DNA of 53,190 bases from a virus: positions 1 to 53,190 of the IMG/VR virus record IMGVR_UViG_3300018083_000037; one strand, given 5' to 3'. Within the stretch, counting starts at the first letter, position 1. The number at the start of each line of letters is the position of its first letter. The translations under genes were made by a program, and so were the position numbers. Below, in pieces: positions 18,131 through 26,355 of this stretch. The notes under the pieces were generated by a model. The model was not told the origin of the DNA, made no database searches, and saw only the letters and a program-made list of their open reading frames with translations.

Positions 18131-18670
18131 ATGCCTATTCATTTTATCCAGCCTTTTAGACAAGACCGGAACCTTGGATTTGCTTATAATGAGGCAATGG
18201 CATTGATCCCTGACGGCGATTATGCCTGCATCCGCGACATCGACACACTCTTCCTGACGCCAAATACTCCCAATCTTATTCAGAAATATATTGACACCTA
18301 TCCCGATGCTGTACTTACCTGTTTAGCCAACCGGGTTAGCCATTACAGCAAACTGCAGCTATACCAGGGCGTAGTAAACGACAATCCGGACATCATATAT
18401 CATGGAAAGATTGCGTTGGATTTAGAGCAGCAGCCTATTGGCGTGAGGCGAATTACCAGTTTTATATCCGGCTTTCTTATGGTGGTTTCAAAAAAGATAT
18501 GGCGTCGGTTCCCTTTCCCTGAAACCGGTAAATGCCTGGGGGTTGATACCGATTGGAGTAAAAAGCTAATTAAAAACGGAGTGCCGATATATTCCATGCA
18601 ATCCGTGTACCTGTGGCATACATACCGGCTATTTACTAACGTCAGCGATAAAAGCCACCTGAAGGTATGA
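18131..18670 (+). CDS. GT-A-like glycosyltransferase
   Basis: A 179-residue protein. NLGFAYNEAM is followed by an acidic DIDTLFL segment (residues about 36-42) where GT-A enzymes place the DxD metal site. SGFLMVVSKKIW (about 112-123) and a VDTDWSKKL block with a C-terminal aromatic stretch then follow, as in family 2-like transferases. It is shorter than most such enzymes and lacks the first Rossmann strand. It opens a block of glycan genes, so it probably adds a sugar to a phage or host surface glycan. The acceptor is unknown. Confidence 0.6.
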   Translation: MPIHFIQPFRQDRNLGFAYNEAMALIPDGDYACIRDIDTLFLTPNTPNLIQKYIDTYPDAVLTCLANRVSHYSKLQLYQGVVNDNPDIIYHGKIALDLEQQPIGVRRITSFISGFLMVVSKKIWRRFPFPETGKCLGVDTDWSKKLIKNGVPIYSMQSVYLWHTYRLFTNVSDKSHLKV

Positions 18671-18876
18671 AAGGTATAACCCTGATAGTAATAGCGGTAT
18701 TTATAATTCTTTTGGCCTTTTGGCTGAAGGAAAAAAGGGAAGCTTATTTCCGGCCATCCAAGGACGCACCAAAAAGCAGCGTCAGAATTTCTATTGATTC
18801 AAGCAATGGGAATGTTATTACTGTCACAAGTTCCGACACTACAATAATAATAAACGGCGATGAAAATATTAGATAA
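18667..18876 (+). CDS. Small single-pass membrane protein
   Basis: A 69-residue protein with an N-terminal transmembrane helix (about residues 3-20) and a soluble C-terminal part rich in Ser, Thr and Ile. It overlaps the glycosyltransferase gene by four bases (ATGA) and the next short ORF by 17 bases. It may anchor or assist the transferase complex; the function is not recognisable. Confidence 0.5.
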   Translation: MKGITLIVIAVFIILLAFWLKEKREAYFRPSKDAPKSSVRISIDSSNGNVITVTSSDTTIIINGDENIR

Positions 18877-18991
18877 AATACCATACTGGCTGCAGATAAC
18901 TATAGCATTGATAGCACTGGCGGCCGTTATTTATTTCACCTGTTCCTTCGATTGGCTGTTTGAGAAGGATGAATTTGATTATCCATTTTAA
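18860..18991 (+). CDS. 43-residue membrane protein
   Basis: A short ORF from ATG 18860 encoding one hydrophobic helix (about residues 9-30) and an acidic, aromatic tail (FEKDEFDYPF). It overlaps the previous gene by 17 bases and ends two bases before the GT-D gene. Placement and a clean transmembrane pattern support it being real. Function unknown. Confidence 0.45.
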   Translation: MKILDKIPYWLQITIALIALAAVIYFTCSFDWLFEKDEFDYPF

Positions 18992-18993
18992 TT

Positions 18994-19767
18994 ATGATCA
19001 ACATTGCCATAGAAGACATGCTGGCCGCTGTACAAAAAAAAGTACAGGATAAAGTACCTGTTTCTGTAATAAGATATGGCGATGGGGAAGCCATCATCCT
19101 TAATGGCTTTAAAGACGAAGCAAAACTGGTTTATGTTTCAAAGCGGCAGTTCGGCCAAATGCTCCCCTATGATGACCTGAAGCAAATACAGGCTAACCTG
19201 GTGGAGGCTTATGCCGGCGCTGATATCATAGGGGTACCGGTAAACAACCGGTTTATGGAGGATAGGAATAGCTACTGGTATAAAGCTTTTGGCATCCTGG
19301 ATGAAGCGATCGGCATCGATGTTTTACAAAACAAACTTCTCACTTCAATAGACTTTCACATTCACTGGCTTCAACACAAAAGTTTTGAAGAATTACTCAC
19401 CGGCAGAAAGCATCTGTGTTATATATCCTGCAGAAAGTTGGATCAGGAATTAAAAAAGCGATTCAGCATTGAAAATGTTTGGTCATACCAGATCGCGCCT
19501 GAAATGAAATTCACTTCCGGATATAAAGGCAAAAAGCATTTCCCTGATCAATTTAAAGAAATAAGAAGGTGGGTGACAAAAGTACCTGTTGAAGATACTA
19601 TTTGCCTGGTGGGCGCTGGTGTGGCAGGAAAGATATACTGCAATTGGTTTCGTGATCTTGGCGGATATGCAATCGATGTGGGATCCGTAATGGATTCGTG
19701 GGCCGGAAAAGTTACAAGAGGCCAGAATCGTGGATTGGATGCCGTTGATGAAACTTATAAACTGTAA
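18994..19767 (+). CDS. GT-D fold glycosyltransferase
   Basis: A 257-residue protein with the hallmarks of the GT-D (DUF1792-like) group. RYGDGE (residues 27-32) supplies the metal and nucleotide-sugar contacts. A C-terminal half then holds LVGAGVAGKIYCNW and DVGSVMDSWAG, another conserved stretch of the family. Members transfer sugars onto glycans or glycosylated adhesins. It sits in a plus-strand run of sugar genes with tight spacing. Length matches the family. Donor and acceptor cannot be read from the sequence. Confidence 0.75.
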   Translation: MINIAIEDMLAAVQKKVQDKVPVSVIRYGDGEAIILNGFKDEAKLVYVSKRQFGQMLPYDDLKQIQANLVEAYAGADIIGVPVNNRFMEDRNSYWYKAFGILDEAIGIDVLQNKLLTSIDFHIHWLQHKSFEELLTGRKHLCYISCRKLDQELKKRFSIENVWSYQIAPEMKFTSGYKGKKHFPDQFKEIRRWVTKVPVEDTICLVGAGVAGKIYCNWFRDLGGYAIDVGSVMDSWAGKVTRGQNRGLDAVDETYKL

Positions 19768-19769
19768 CA

Positions 19770-20186
19770 ATGGACATCATTTATTCTAAGATACAGCCAC
19801 GTTTAGTCTGTCATTTAGTAATAAGAGCAGAAGATTTTACTTCACAAAGAATCGACGTTACTGAGGCATATCATTTGTTGCAACTGGCTTTGCTGAAATT
19901 ACCAAAAGGAAAAACATTTAAGCCTCATCGTCATATTCCAAAAAAGCTGGAAACGAATTCTGCAGCGCAGGAAATGTTCATTTGCATCAAAGGTCAAATC
20001 AAATGCAAATTTTATGACATTGAAGGAAGTGAAATAATTGCGGAACCAATATTGAATCCCGGTGATGCCAGCCTTACTTTGGCTGGTGGGCATAACTATG
20101 AAATGTTAGAGGACAATACCATTATTTATGAAATAAAATCGGGGCCATATTTAGGAGTTGAGAAAGATAAAACATTTATAGAATGA
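19770..20186 (+). CDS. Cupin-fold protein, possibly sugar-modifying
   Basis: A 138-residue protein with a cupin barrel. The first metal-binding strand reads KPHRH (about 51-55), followed by AQEMFICIKGQIKCKFYD and a second strand with GGHNYEML. Cupins of this size in sugar clusters are often keto-sugar isomerases of the WxcM/FdtA type. Given Gmd and the DegT protein downstream, an isomerase acting on a 4-keto sugar is plausible. A simple ligand-binding cupin is equally possible. Confidence 0.6.
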   Translation: MDIIYSKIQPRLVCHLVIRAEDFTSQRIDVTEAYHLLQLALLKLPKGKTFKPHRHIPKKLETNSAAQEMFICIKGQIKCKFYDIEGSEIIAEPILNPGDASLTLAGGHNYEMLEDNTIIYEIKSGPYLGVEKDKTFIE

Positions 20187-20794
20187 GTTTGCCAGTAACT
20201 GTGACCACGTCAGATGCCTATCACCACATATTGCCGGTATTCTTTAAGCAATACAATAAATTTTGGGGAGATCCATTCGATCTTGTTGGATATAAAAAGC
20301 CGCCTGACTTGCCATCTAATTGCACATTTGTTTCTTTAGGTGTGCAAAGGGGTCCTAAATTCTTTACTGATGATTTAGCGCCCTATTTCCAAAAGCAAGA
20401 TACTTGGGTGGTATGGCTTTTTGAAGATTCACTGATCAAGGGCTTTGATAGAGTTGCCTTTGATAAAATAGTTGATACGTTTAGTATAAACCCTGATATT
20501 GGAAAAATAAACCTCACTAACGAGGGCATGCACCGGGATCATGAACTTGCGGGTGATTATTTCTATGTCGTTACAAACACTTTATATCGTTTATCAACGC
20601 AGCCGGCAATCTGGAATCGAGACTTTCTTTTACGCTACATGACACCCGGACTATCACCCTGGGGTTTTGAGACAAAAGTGGCATACCCATCAGACAACTA
20701 TAAGATTGTTGGACCTACAACAAATATTCTGAACCACAACGAGGGCGTTCGCAAGCATGATATTCATAATCTAAATATGGAGGGTATTGAATAA
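20183..20794 (+). CDS. Putative glycosyltransferase-like protein
   Basis: A 203-residue alpha/beta protein of the glycan block, overlapping both neighbours by 1-4 bases. It contains a VTTSDAYHHILPVFFKQYNKF opening typical of surface-glycan transferases and a WLFEDSLIKGFDR segment. A later MTPGLSPWGFETKVAYP block reads like the acceptor-side part of such enzymes. There is no classical DxD. I infer a transferase from context and texture, not from catalytic residues. Confidence 0.45.
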   Translation: MSLPVTVTTSDAYHHILPVFFKQYNKFWGDPFDLVGYKKPPDLPSNCTFVSLGVQRGPKFFTDDLAPYFQKQDTWVVWLFEDSLIKGFDRVAFDKIVDTFSINPDIGKINLTNEGMHRDHELAGDYFYVVTNTLYRLSTQPAIWNRDFLLRYMTPGLSPWGFETKVAYPSDNYKIVGPTTNILNHNEGVRKHDIHNLNMEGIE

Positions 20795-21348
20795 TGAAAA
20801 TCGCGATTGGAACTGGTAAGCGTTTTATGGGGGATGATTGGCTCCACATAGACGGTGCCCCGTTTCCCCACGTACAAAGTGATGATATCTGGCTGGGACA
20901 ACTAGCGGATGACAGTGCTGAAGTCGTTTACTCCTCACATTTTTTGGAGTATTTCAACCGGCAATTCGGGATGGAATTAGTTAAATGTTGGCGCCGGGTT
21001 TTAAGGCCAGGGGGTACGCTCCGGCTGGCGGTTCCCGACTTTGATGCAATGGCTTATGCCTTGCAAAACGGGTTTAAGTTGAAGGATATCCTTGGTCCTT
21101 TATACGGAAAGATGATGATGGGCAACCAGGAAATCTATCACAAGACTGTTTATAATTATGAAGATATGGTTGAGTTTTTATTGTCTGCTGGATATAACCA
21201 TATCAGACGCTATGATTGGCGGCTAACCGATCATGCGAATATAGACGATTGCAGTCGAGCATATCTCCCCCACGACATCGAGGCAATAAGAACAGGCGTT
21301 TTTGATAATCATCTTTTGATTTCACTAAACGTGGAAGCTACTAAATGA
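20794..21348 (+). CDS. SAM-dependent methyltransferase
   Basis: A 184-residue class I methyltransferase of the short type found in polysaccharide clusters. IAIGTGKRFMGDDWLHID (about 3-20) is the truncated motif I. VYSSHFLEYF is the acidic/His motif, and LRPGGTLRLAVPDFDAM (about 70-86) is the post-III strand. It would methylate a sugar or a related small acceptor in the cytoplasm. It overlaps the preceding gene by one base, and its stop overlaps the ATG of the interrupted glycosyltransferase. Confidence 0.7.
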   Translation: MKIAIGTGKRFMGDDWLHIDGAPFPHVQSDDIWLGQLADDSAEVVYSSHFLEYFNRQFGMELVKCWRRVLRPGGTLRLAVPDFDAMAYALQNGFKLKDILGPLYGKMMMGNQEIYHKTVYNYEDMVEFLLSAGYNHIRRYDWRLTDHANIDDCSRAYLPHDIEAIRTGVFDNHLLISLNVEATK

Positions 21349-22379
21349 AGATTTGCTATATCATAGCGACCTGATCCGGCAAAAGGAGAAACCCGAGCAC
21401 GGAGTATTTAAAAAAGCACCTGAAGCGGTTGTTTGAATTAAAACATTCTATTGATAAAATAGTTGTGGTAAAACCAATCGGCAGCGATGATAAAAGGTTT
21501 TACGATCTTGATCCGGAAACATTATCTAAAATAGAAATACTGGAAAGGCCGGAAAATGACCGGTCATACGGACAGTTTTTATTTGCCTACAAGGAATACG
21601 GACAAGAGTTTTCCCATTATATAATTACTGAGGATGATTACATTCCCAACCTGGACAATTTCGACTCGATACTGGTTAACCTGATGGAGGAAAAACGCTG
21701 TGATTACCTATGCGGGAAATATGGCCGCGCTAAAAGGTCCGACCCGTTTCATCCACAGCAAAACATGGGGATAGTCACCGCCGAAGCATTTGATAAAATT
21801 TTGTCAGCAATCCCTAATCCAACATTTTATAAGAACGGAGACAACGACGGCCAGGAGTTTATCATGTTCGGAAATCTGTTCTCACAGAACGGGCTAACGA
21901 TCGCCGATTATTCAGCACAATATTCTGTTCCGCAGTTTGACAGGTATATGAGGTGGTTCACAGCCGACCGAAGCATAGAGACGATTTTTGTTCCTTACCA
22001 ATTATTATACCACAGGGCTTTCACGTATGAAGAAGATACCGAGGATTCTGTTGGTGATCCCAATTCCCATTTTTTAATGGATATGTCCTTTGACGGAAGG
22101 AAGAACATTTTTACCGTAACGATTGACGTAGATAATAAAGGCTTTTTCTCAACACATCGGGAAAATAATTTACTGTTCATAGAACTTAATCTCAAAGCTT
22201 ACGAATTATCAGTATTAGAACGGTTTGTTTATGAAAATAGAAGTGAAAGGGTTTATATGCGGCTGCCAATTGATGACCTGATAATTGATAAAATGATATC
22301 ACTGAATTGGAATATACTTTCCGAAGATAATGGGAAACTTACTCTAAGCAAATACTACTATGAACAAGCACGAAATTAA
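21345..22379 (+). pseudogene. Glycosyltransferase-like gene interrupted by an in-frame TGA
   Basis: The natural start is ATG 21345, which overlaps the previous stop in the usual ATGA pattern of this operon. The frame begins MKICYIIAT, meets TGA at 21372-21374 and then continues open for 335 codons. A one-base change would restore Trp (TGG) in a typical opening for this enzyme class. Downstream residues include IITEDDYIPNLDNF, a possible metal site. A restart at TTG 21429 would yield 316 residues lacking the first strand. TGA is used as a normal stop elsewhere in the window, so recoding of the whole genome is unlikely. The cause could be a nonsense mutation, a sequencing error or local readthrough. 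Confidence 0.65.
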
Positions 22380-22974
22380 GAAGCTGATCGATAAAGCCAA
22401 CCCGGTGGTGCTGGATATCGGCTGCTATAATGGTAAAGACAGCAAGGAATTAGCTGATATCCTTAACTGTGAAGTCCATTGTTTTGAACCGGATCCCTTA
22501 TCGCAGGAAATATTCTTACAGGATCACATGAATGATCGCCGTTTAAAACTTTATGGTTGTGCATTGACGAATATTGATGGTGAGATTGATTTTTATCAAA
22601 GCGATCATCCGCAAAGTAATTCAGCCAGGCTGCCCCATGAACACTTGGATATATTCCCGGATATAAAATTTGATGATGTAATCACGGTATCCAGTGAAAG
22701 GCTGGATACCTGGTATCAGTCGGTCCTTAAAGATAAAATCATCGATTTTATTTGGGCTGATGTAAACGGGTCTGAAAAGGATCTGATCGATGGTGGAATT
22801 CAGGCACTCAGTAAGACCCGTTTTTTATACATAGAAGCCGCAAAAAAAGAATTGTACCAGGGACAGCCGCATTATGATTTCCTTAAACAGATCCTGCCGG
22901 ATTTCAAAGCGTTGTGCATGTATAATTGGGGGGACAACTTCGGGAATATTTTATTAAAAAATATGGCTTTATGA
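22360..22974 (+). CDS. FkbM-family methyltransferase
   Basis: A 204-residue methyltransferase. VLDIGCYNGKDS (about 17-28) is the SAM-binding loop, CEVHCFEPDP (about 38-47) is the acidic strand end, and WADVNGSEKDLIDGG (about 131-145) is the FkbM-type signature in which DxxGxE contacts the substrate. It overlaps the preceding transferase by 20 bases and the next start by four. It is one of two FkbM-type enzymes in the block, suggesting two O-methylation steps on a glycan. Confidence 0.75.
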   Translation: MNKHEIKKLIDKANPVVLDIGCYNGKDSKELADILNCEVHCFEPDPLSQEIFLQDHMNDRRLKLYGCALTNIDGEIDFYQSDHPQSNSARLPHEHLDIFPDIKFDDVITVSSERLDTWYQSVLKDKIIDFIWADVNGSEKDLIDGGIQALSKTRFLYIEAAKKELYQGQPHYDFLKQILPDFKALCMYNWGDNFGNILLKNMAL

Positions 22975-23564
22975 ATTGGGAAACGGTAAAGGAGTTTGAA
23001 AACAAGGTGGCCGAATTTTTCGGTGCGCCTTTTGGCATTGCTGTAGACAGCGCCACTCACGGCATCGAGCTTTGCTTACGATACACCAACGCAAAGGTTA
23101 TTGCCTGCCCGAAGCGAACATACTTGTCAGTTCCAATGCTTGCTGAAAAATTAGGTATCAGACGAGAATGGATGGATTGGAATTGGGAAGATTATTATAT
23201 GCTGACACCAAGAGTGATCGATGCTGCTGTTCTATGGAAAAGGGACAGCTATATCAGGAACACATTCATGTGCATCAGCTTTCAATTTCAGAAGCACCTT
23301 AATCTCTGCCGGGGAGGAATTATTTTGACCGATGATGCATTTGCTGCTCACATGTTAAGAAAGATGGCATACGATGGCAGGATCCCGGGCATACCCTGGC
23401 GCCAACAGAATGTTGAAGTAATAGGTTACCACTATTATATGGCACCAGAAACTGCACAATTGGGGCTGGATAAATTGGATGTAGCTATAAATACTGAGCC
23501 GAAAAAATGGAAGGTTGAAGAATGGCCGGACCTTACAAAAATGTCAATATTTAAAAATGGTTAG
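22971..23564 (+). CDS. Short DegT/DnrJ-type PLP aminotransferase-like protein
   Basis: Start chosen at ATG 22971, which overlaps the previous stop (ATGA). The product is 197 residues. It keeps core PLP features of the DegT/DnrJ/EryC1 family: SATHGIELCL near 27-36, an Asp-Ala-Ala motif (84-86) that contacts the PLP ring, and Lys108 in a SFQFQKHLNLCRGGI stretch matching the Schiff-base lysine. Family members are normally about 370 residues, so the C-terminal domain is missing. With Gmd, a full enzyme would make GDP-perosamine. The short form may work only as a dimer or be degraded. Function is inferred. Confidence 0.6.
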   Translation: MNWETVKEFENKVAEFFGAPFGIAVDSATHGIELCLRYTNAKVIACPKRTYLSVPMLAEKLGIRREWMDWNWEDYYMLTPRVIDAAVLWKRDSYIRNTFMCISFQFQKHLNLCRGGIILTDDAFAAHMLRKMAYDGRIPGIPWRQQNVEVIGYHYYMAPETAQLGLDKLDVAINTEPKKWKVEEWPDLTKMSIFKNG

Positions 23565-24117
23565 CAAGGCTGAAATTGATTTTTATAAACAGCACATTCA
23601 GGATTGGAATGTTGTCTTTGATGTCGGCTGCCAGCATGATAACATTTTCGATGAACTGAAGCCTGGAATTGAAGTCCACATGTTTGATCCAATAGGTAGT
23701 GCGGAACTACCGGATAAGATTAAAGGCAAATCAAATATTTATTATAATGAATTCGCATTAGGAAACTTTACCGGAACAGTTGGGTTCCATCCGGGTTATG
23801 GTTCCATCCATCATCGAAAAGAACTTGGTTCCAATTACGACCATACTGAAACAATGGTTCCTATTGATACTTTATTCAATTACTGCGACCAGAAAAATAT
23901 CAAATCAATCGACCTGCTTAAAATAGACACAGAGGGGTATGATTTTGAAGTTATCAAAGGTGCAAAAGAATGGGTATTAAGCGGGATAAAATATATCCAG
24001 TTTGAAGATTGGTCAGACGAAATGTTTTTACAAATAATATACTATTTAGGAACAATGGTTAAAGATACTGTGCTATTAAAAAGCAAGCCAATAAACTATA
24101 TTATAAAACTTCTATGA
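23557..24117 (+). CDS. FkbM-family methyltransferase
   Basis: Start chosen at ATG 23557, overlapping the previous stop; an in-frame upstream ATG at 23515 would only add 14 residues inside the aminotransferase gene. The 186-residue product has FDVGCQHDN (SAM loop), VHMFDPIGS and the FkbM signature IDLLKIDTEGYDFEVIKG. Its C-terminus is hydrophobic and basic. It would methylate a glycan hydroxyl. It overlaps the dehydratase gene by four bases. Confidence 0.72.
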   Translation: MVSKAEIDFYKQHIQDWNVVFDVGCQHDNIFDELKPGIEVHMFDPIGSAELPDKIKGKSNIYYNEFALGNFTGTVGFHPGYGSIHHRKELGSNYDHTETMVPIDTLFNYCDQKNIKSIDLLKIDTEGYDFEVIKGAKEWVLSGIKYIQFEDWSDEMFLQIIYYLGTMVKDTVLLKSKPINYIIKLL

Positions 24118-25103
24118 AGGCACTGATAACGGGAATTAGCGGACAGGATGGATCTTATTTATCCGAGTATCTTTTATCACTTGGTTACGAAGTGCACGGA
24201 ATTATTCGCAGGAATAGTGTGCCAGAACACCAGGAAAGCAGGATTGGCCATTTGGAATCAAAAATAAAAACCTATTACGGCGATCTTATGGATATGGGAT
24301 CGCTGCTTTCCATTGTTGACAATGTGCGGCCGGACGAGGTCTATAATTTGGCAGCACAGAGCCACGTGCGTATCAGCAGCGATGTGCAAAGTTTTACCGG
24401 AAATGTAAATGCCGTTGGTGCGTTGAATTTACTACAGGTGGTTAAATTCATTTGCCCGAAGGCGAAATATTACCAGGCTTCATCGAGTGAAATGTTCGGC
24501 AGTTCTGTTGATAACGATGGCTACCAGAGAGAGAGCACCCCAATGCACCCGGTTAGTCCTTATGGCGCTGCAAAACTGTATGCCTACCACATGACCAGGC
24601 ATTACCGGAAGGCTTATGGAATGCATGCCTGCAATGGTATTTTATTCAACCACGAGAGCCCGCGACGTGGAAGCAATTTTGTTACCAATAAAGTAATTAA
24701 AGCGGCAGTGCAAATAAAGTTAGGGTTGCTCGATAAGCTACAATTAGGCAACATTGGTTCCTTCAGGGATTGGGGCCATTCAAAAGATTACGTCCGGGCT
24801 ATGTGGATGATATTACAAAACCCCACACCGGATGATTTTGTGGTTGCAACAGGACAGGCGAGATCCGTAGAAGAAATGGTGCACTATGTTTTCGGCAAAT
24901 TAAATCTTGATTACCGGAAATATATTGTAATAAATCCAAAATATTTAAGACCAGATGAATTGCCTTATTTAAGAGGCGATGCTAGTAAGATAAAGGGAAC
25001 ATTACATTGGGAACCGGAAATAAGTTTTGAGCGACTAATGGATGAGATGTTGGATCACTGGTTAACTATCTATGATAAAAACCACTTACCAGAATTCCTA
25101 TGA
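24114..25103 (+). CDS. gmd: GDP-mannose 4,6-dehydratase
   Basis: A 329-residue short-chain dehydrogenase of the GMD type. ITGISGQDGSYL (5-16) is the NAD(P)-binding glycine motif. SSSEMFG (123-129) supplies the catalytic Ser/Glu, and YGAAK (150-154) holds the catalytic Tyr and Lys. NHESPRRGSNFVTNK and RDWGHSKDYVRAMW are GMD hallmarks. It converts GDP-mannose to GDP-4-keto-6-deoxymannose, the precursor of GDP-fucose, GDP-rhamnose and GDP-perosamine. No fucose synthase is seen, so the product must be used by the DegT-like protein, the cupin or host enzymes. Size is slightly below bacterial GMDs. This is the most secure call in the block. Confidence 0.92.
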   Translation: MKALITGISGQDGSYLSEYLLSLGYEVHGIIRRNSVPEHQESRIGHLESKIKTYYGDLMDMGSLLSIVDNVRPDEVYNLAAQSHVRISSDVQSFTGNVNAVGALNLLQVVKFICPKAKYYQASSSEMFGSSVDNDGYQRESTPMHPVSPYGAAKLYAYHMTRHYRKAYGMHACNGILFNHESPRRGSNFVTNKVIKAAVQIKLGLLDKLQLGNIGSFRDWGHSKDYVRAMWMILQNPTPDDFVVATGQARSVEEMVHYVFGKLNLDYRKYIVINPKYLRPDELPYLRGDASKIKGTLHWEPEISFERLMDEMLDHWLTIYDKNHLPEFL

Positions 25104-25783
25104 AGACAATTTTCACCGCCATATTCGGTCCCTATGATGATCTCAAAGATCCACTGATCATCACTCCCGGATGGGATTATATCTGTTTCACGGATCAACC
25201 ATTTAAAAGCGATGTGTGGAAAATAATCCAAAAGCCAATGATGCCGGAAGGTGCAGCCAGAACAGCCAGGTACTATAAGATAATGTTTCACCGGCATGTC
25301 GAAAGAGATGAAAGTATTTGGATAGATGCCAGCTTTATTATTAACTGTAACCTGGATGACTGGTGGATGCGATTTAAAGAGCCCATGACTTGCGTGAAGC
25401 ATCCCATTAGAAATGATGTGTATGCCGAAGCACAGGCCTGTATTGATCAAAGGAGAGGCGATAGCAGGACAATTATGAAGCAGGTTGAATTATATTGGAA
25501 GATTGGCCTGCCGAAGAACAACGGCCTGATTGCTTCGGGGATATTAATGAGGCAAATGAAGCAGCCTGTAATTGATATCTGTGACTTATGGTGGCGCCAG
25601 CTGTCACAGCACAGTACCAGGGACCAGATATCACTTGCTTACGCCGTGTGGAAGATGCCGGTCCCTTATTACACTGAGTATAATTACAGCAGTGAAACTG
25701 ATTTTTTGTATATGTATCATTTGAATTCCCCGAAACGGCAAAAGAGGATTGACTATTATAAATCGATAAATCTTTTAAAGTGA
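25100..25783 (+). CDS. DUF616-like glycosyltransferase
   Basis: A 227-residue protein opening with TAIFGPYDDLKDP and ICFTDQPF (about 28-36), followed by RYYKIMFHRHV and IWIDASFIIN (about 74-83). This pattern typifies the DUF616/TOD1 group of predicted glycosyltransferases, in which the WIDAS stretch carries the acidic metal-binding residue. It overlaps Gmd by four bases and the next gene by four bases. It presumably transfers one of the activated sugars made by the block. Confidence 0.68.
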   Translation: MKTIFTAIFGPYDDLKDPLIITPGWDYICFTDQPFKSDVWKIIQKPMMPEGAARTARYYKIMFHRHVERDESIWIDASFIINCNLDDWWMRFKEPMTCVKHPIRNDVYAEAQACIDQRRGDSRTIMKQVELYWKIGLPKNNGLIASGILMRQMKQPVIDICDLWWRQLSQHSTRDQISLAYAVWKMPVPYYTEYNYSSETDFLYMYHLNSPKRQKRIDYYKSINLLK

Positions 25784-26355
25784 ACCACACCTTCCTTTTA
25801 AATTTGATCGCTGAAAAAATAAAGGCTACATCCTATTTGGAAATTGGTGTGCAGAACACGGCCAACAACTTTGATAAAATTAAAGTTCAGGATAAGATTG
25901 GTGTGGATCCAAATGTTCAAAACAGTAAGATCCTTCCACTTACTTCTGATGCTTTCTTCCGGTTGAGTTCAAAGCATTTTAAACTTGGTTTTATTGACGG
26001 CCTTCACCATGATGACCAGGTAAAAAGGGATATCATCAATACGTGGTTTGCGCTAAAGCCTGGCGGTGTCATGATGATACATGACTGCAATCCCGATCGG
26101 GAAGAAATAACCCATACTCCAAGAGATAGCAAAATTTGGACAGGTAACGTCTACAAAACCATTTGCCAGATTGCTTCACCACCAAAATTTACTATAGACG
26201 TGGATTATGGGTGTTGCATTTTAAGAAACAATGATGACCGGTTATTATTTAATGACCGAGAAGTAAGCTGGGAAGATTTTGATAAAAACCGGAAGCAGTT
26301 ATTGAATTTGGTAACCGTTGAAGAAGGATTAAAAATTATTGATTCATGGATCTAA
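25780..26355 (+). CDS. Class I SAM methyltransferase
   Basis: A 191-residue protein with a GTG start overlapping the previous stop. YLEIGVQNTANNF (about 19-31) is motif I, KIGVDPN is the acidic strand, LGFIDGLHHDDQVKRDI (about 69-85) is the catalytic-side acidic cluster, and LKPGGVMMIHDC (about 91-102) is the post-core strand. This is the layout of Methyltransf_24-type enzymes common in glycan clusters. It overlaps the next gene by ten bases. Confidence 0.72.
   Translation: MNHTFLLNLIAEKIKATSYLEIGVQNTANNFDKIKVQDKIGVDPNVQNSKILPLTSDAFFRLSSKHFKLGFIDGLHHDDQVKRDIINTWFALKPGGVMMIHDCNPDREEITHTPRDSKIWTGNVYKTICQIASPPKFTIDVDYGCCILRNNDDRLLFNDREVSWEDFDKNRKQLLNLVTVEEGLKIIDSWI

Noticed and set aside
21372-21374. 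Genome-wide TGA recoding
   Set aside because: TGA is used as a normal stop in many genes here, often in ATGA overlaps, so the single in-frame TGA is local.
22926-22970. Longer start for the DegT-like gene
   Set aside because: It lies inside the FkbM gene. ATG 22971 overlaps the preceding stop in the pattern used throughout the operon, and the added residues match no family feature.
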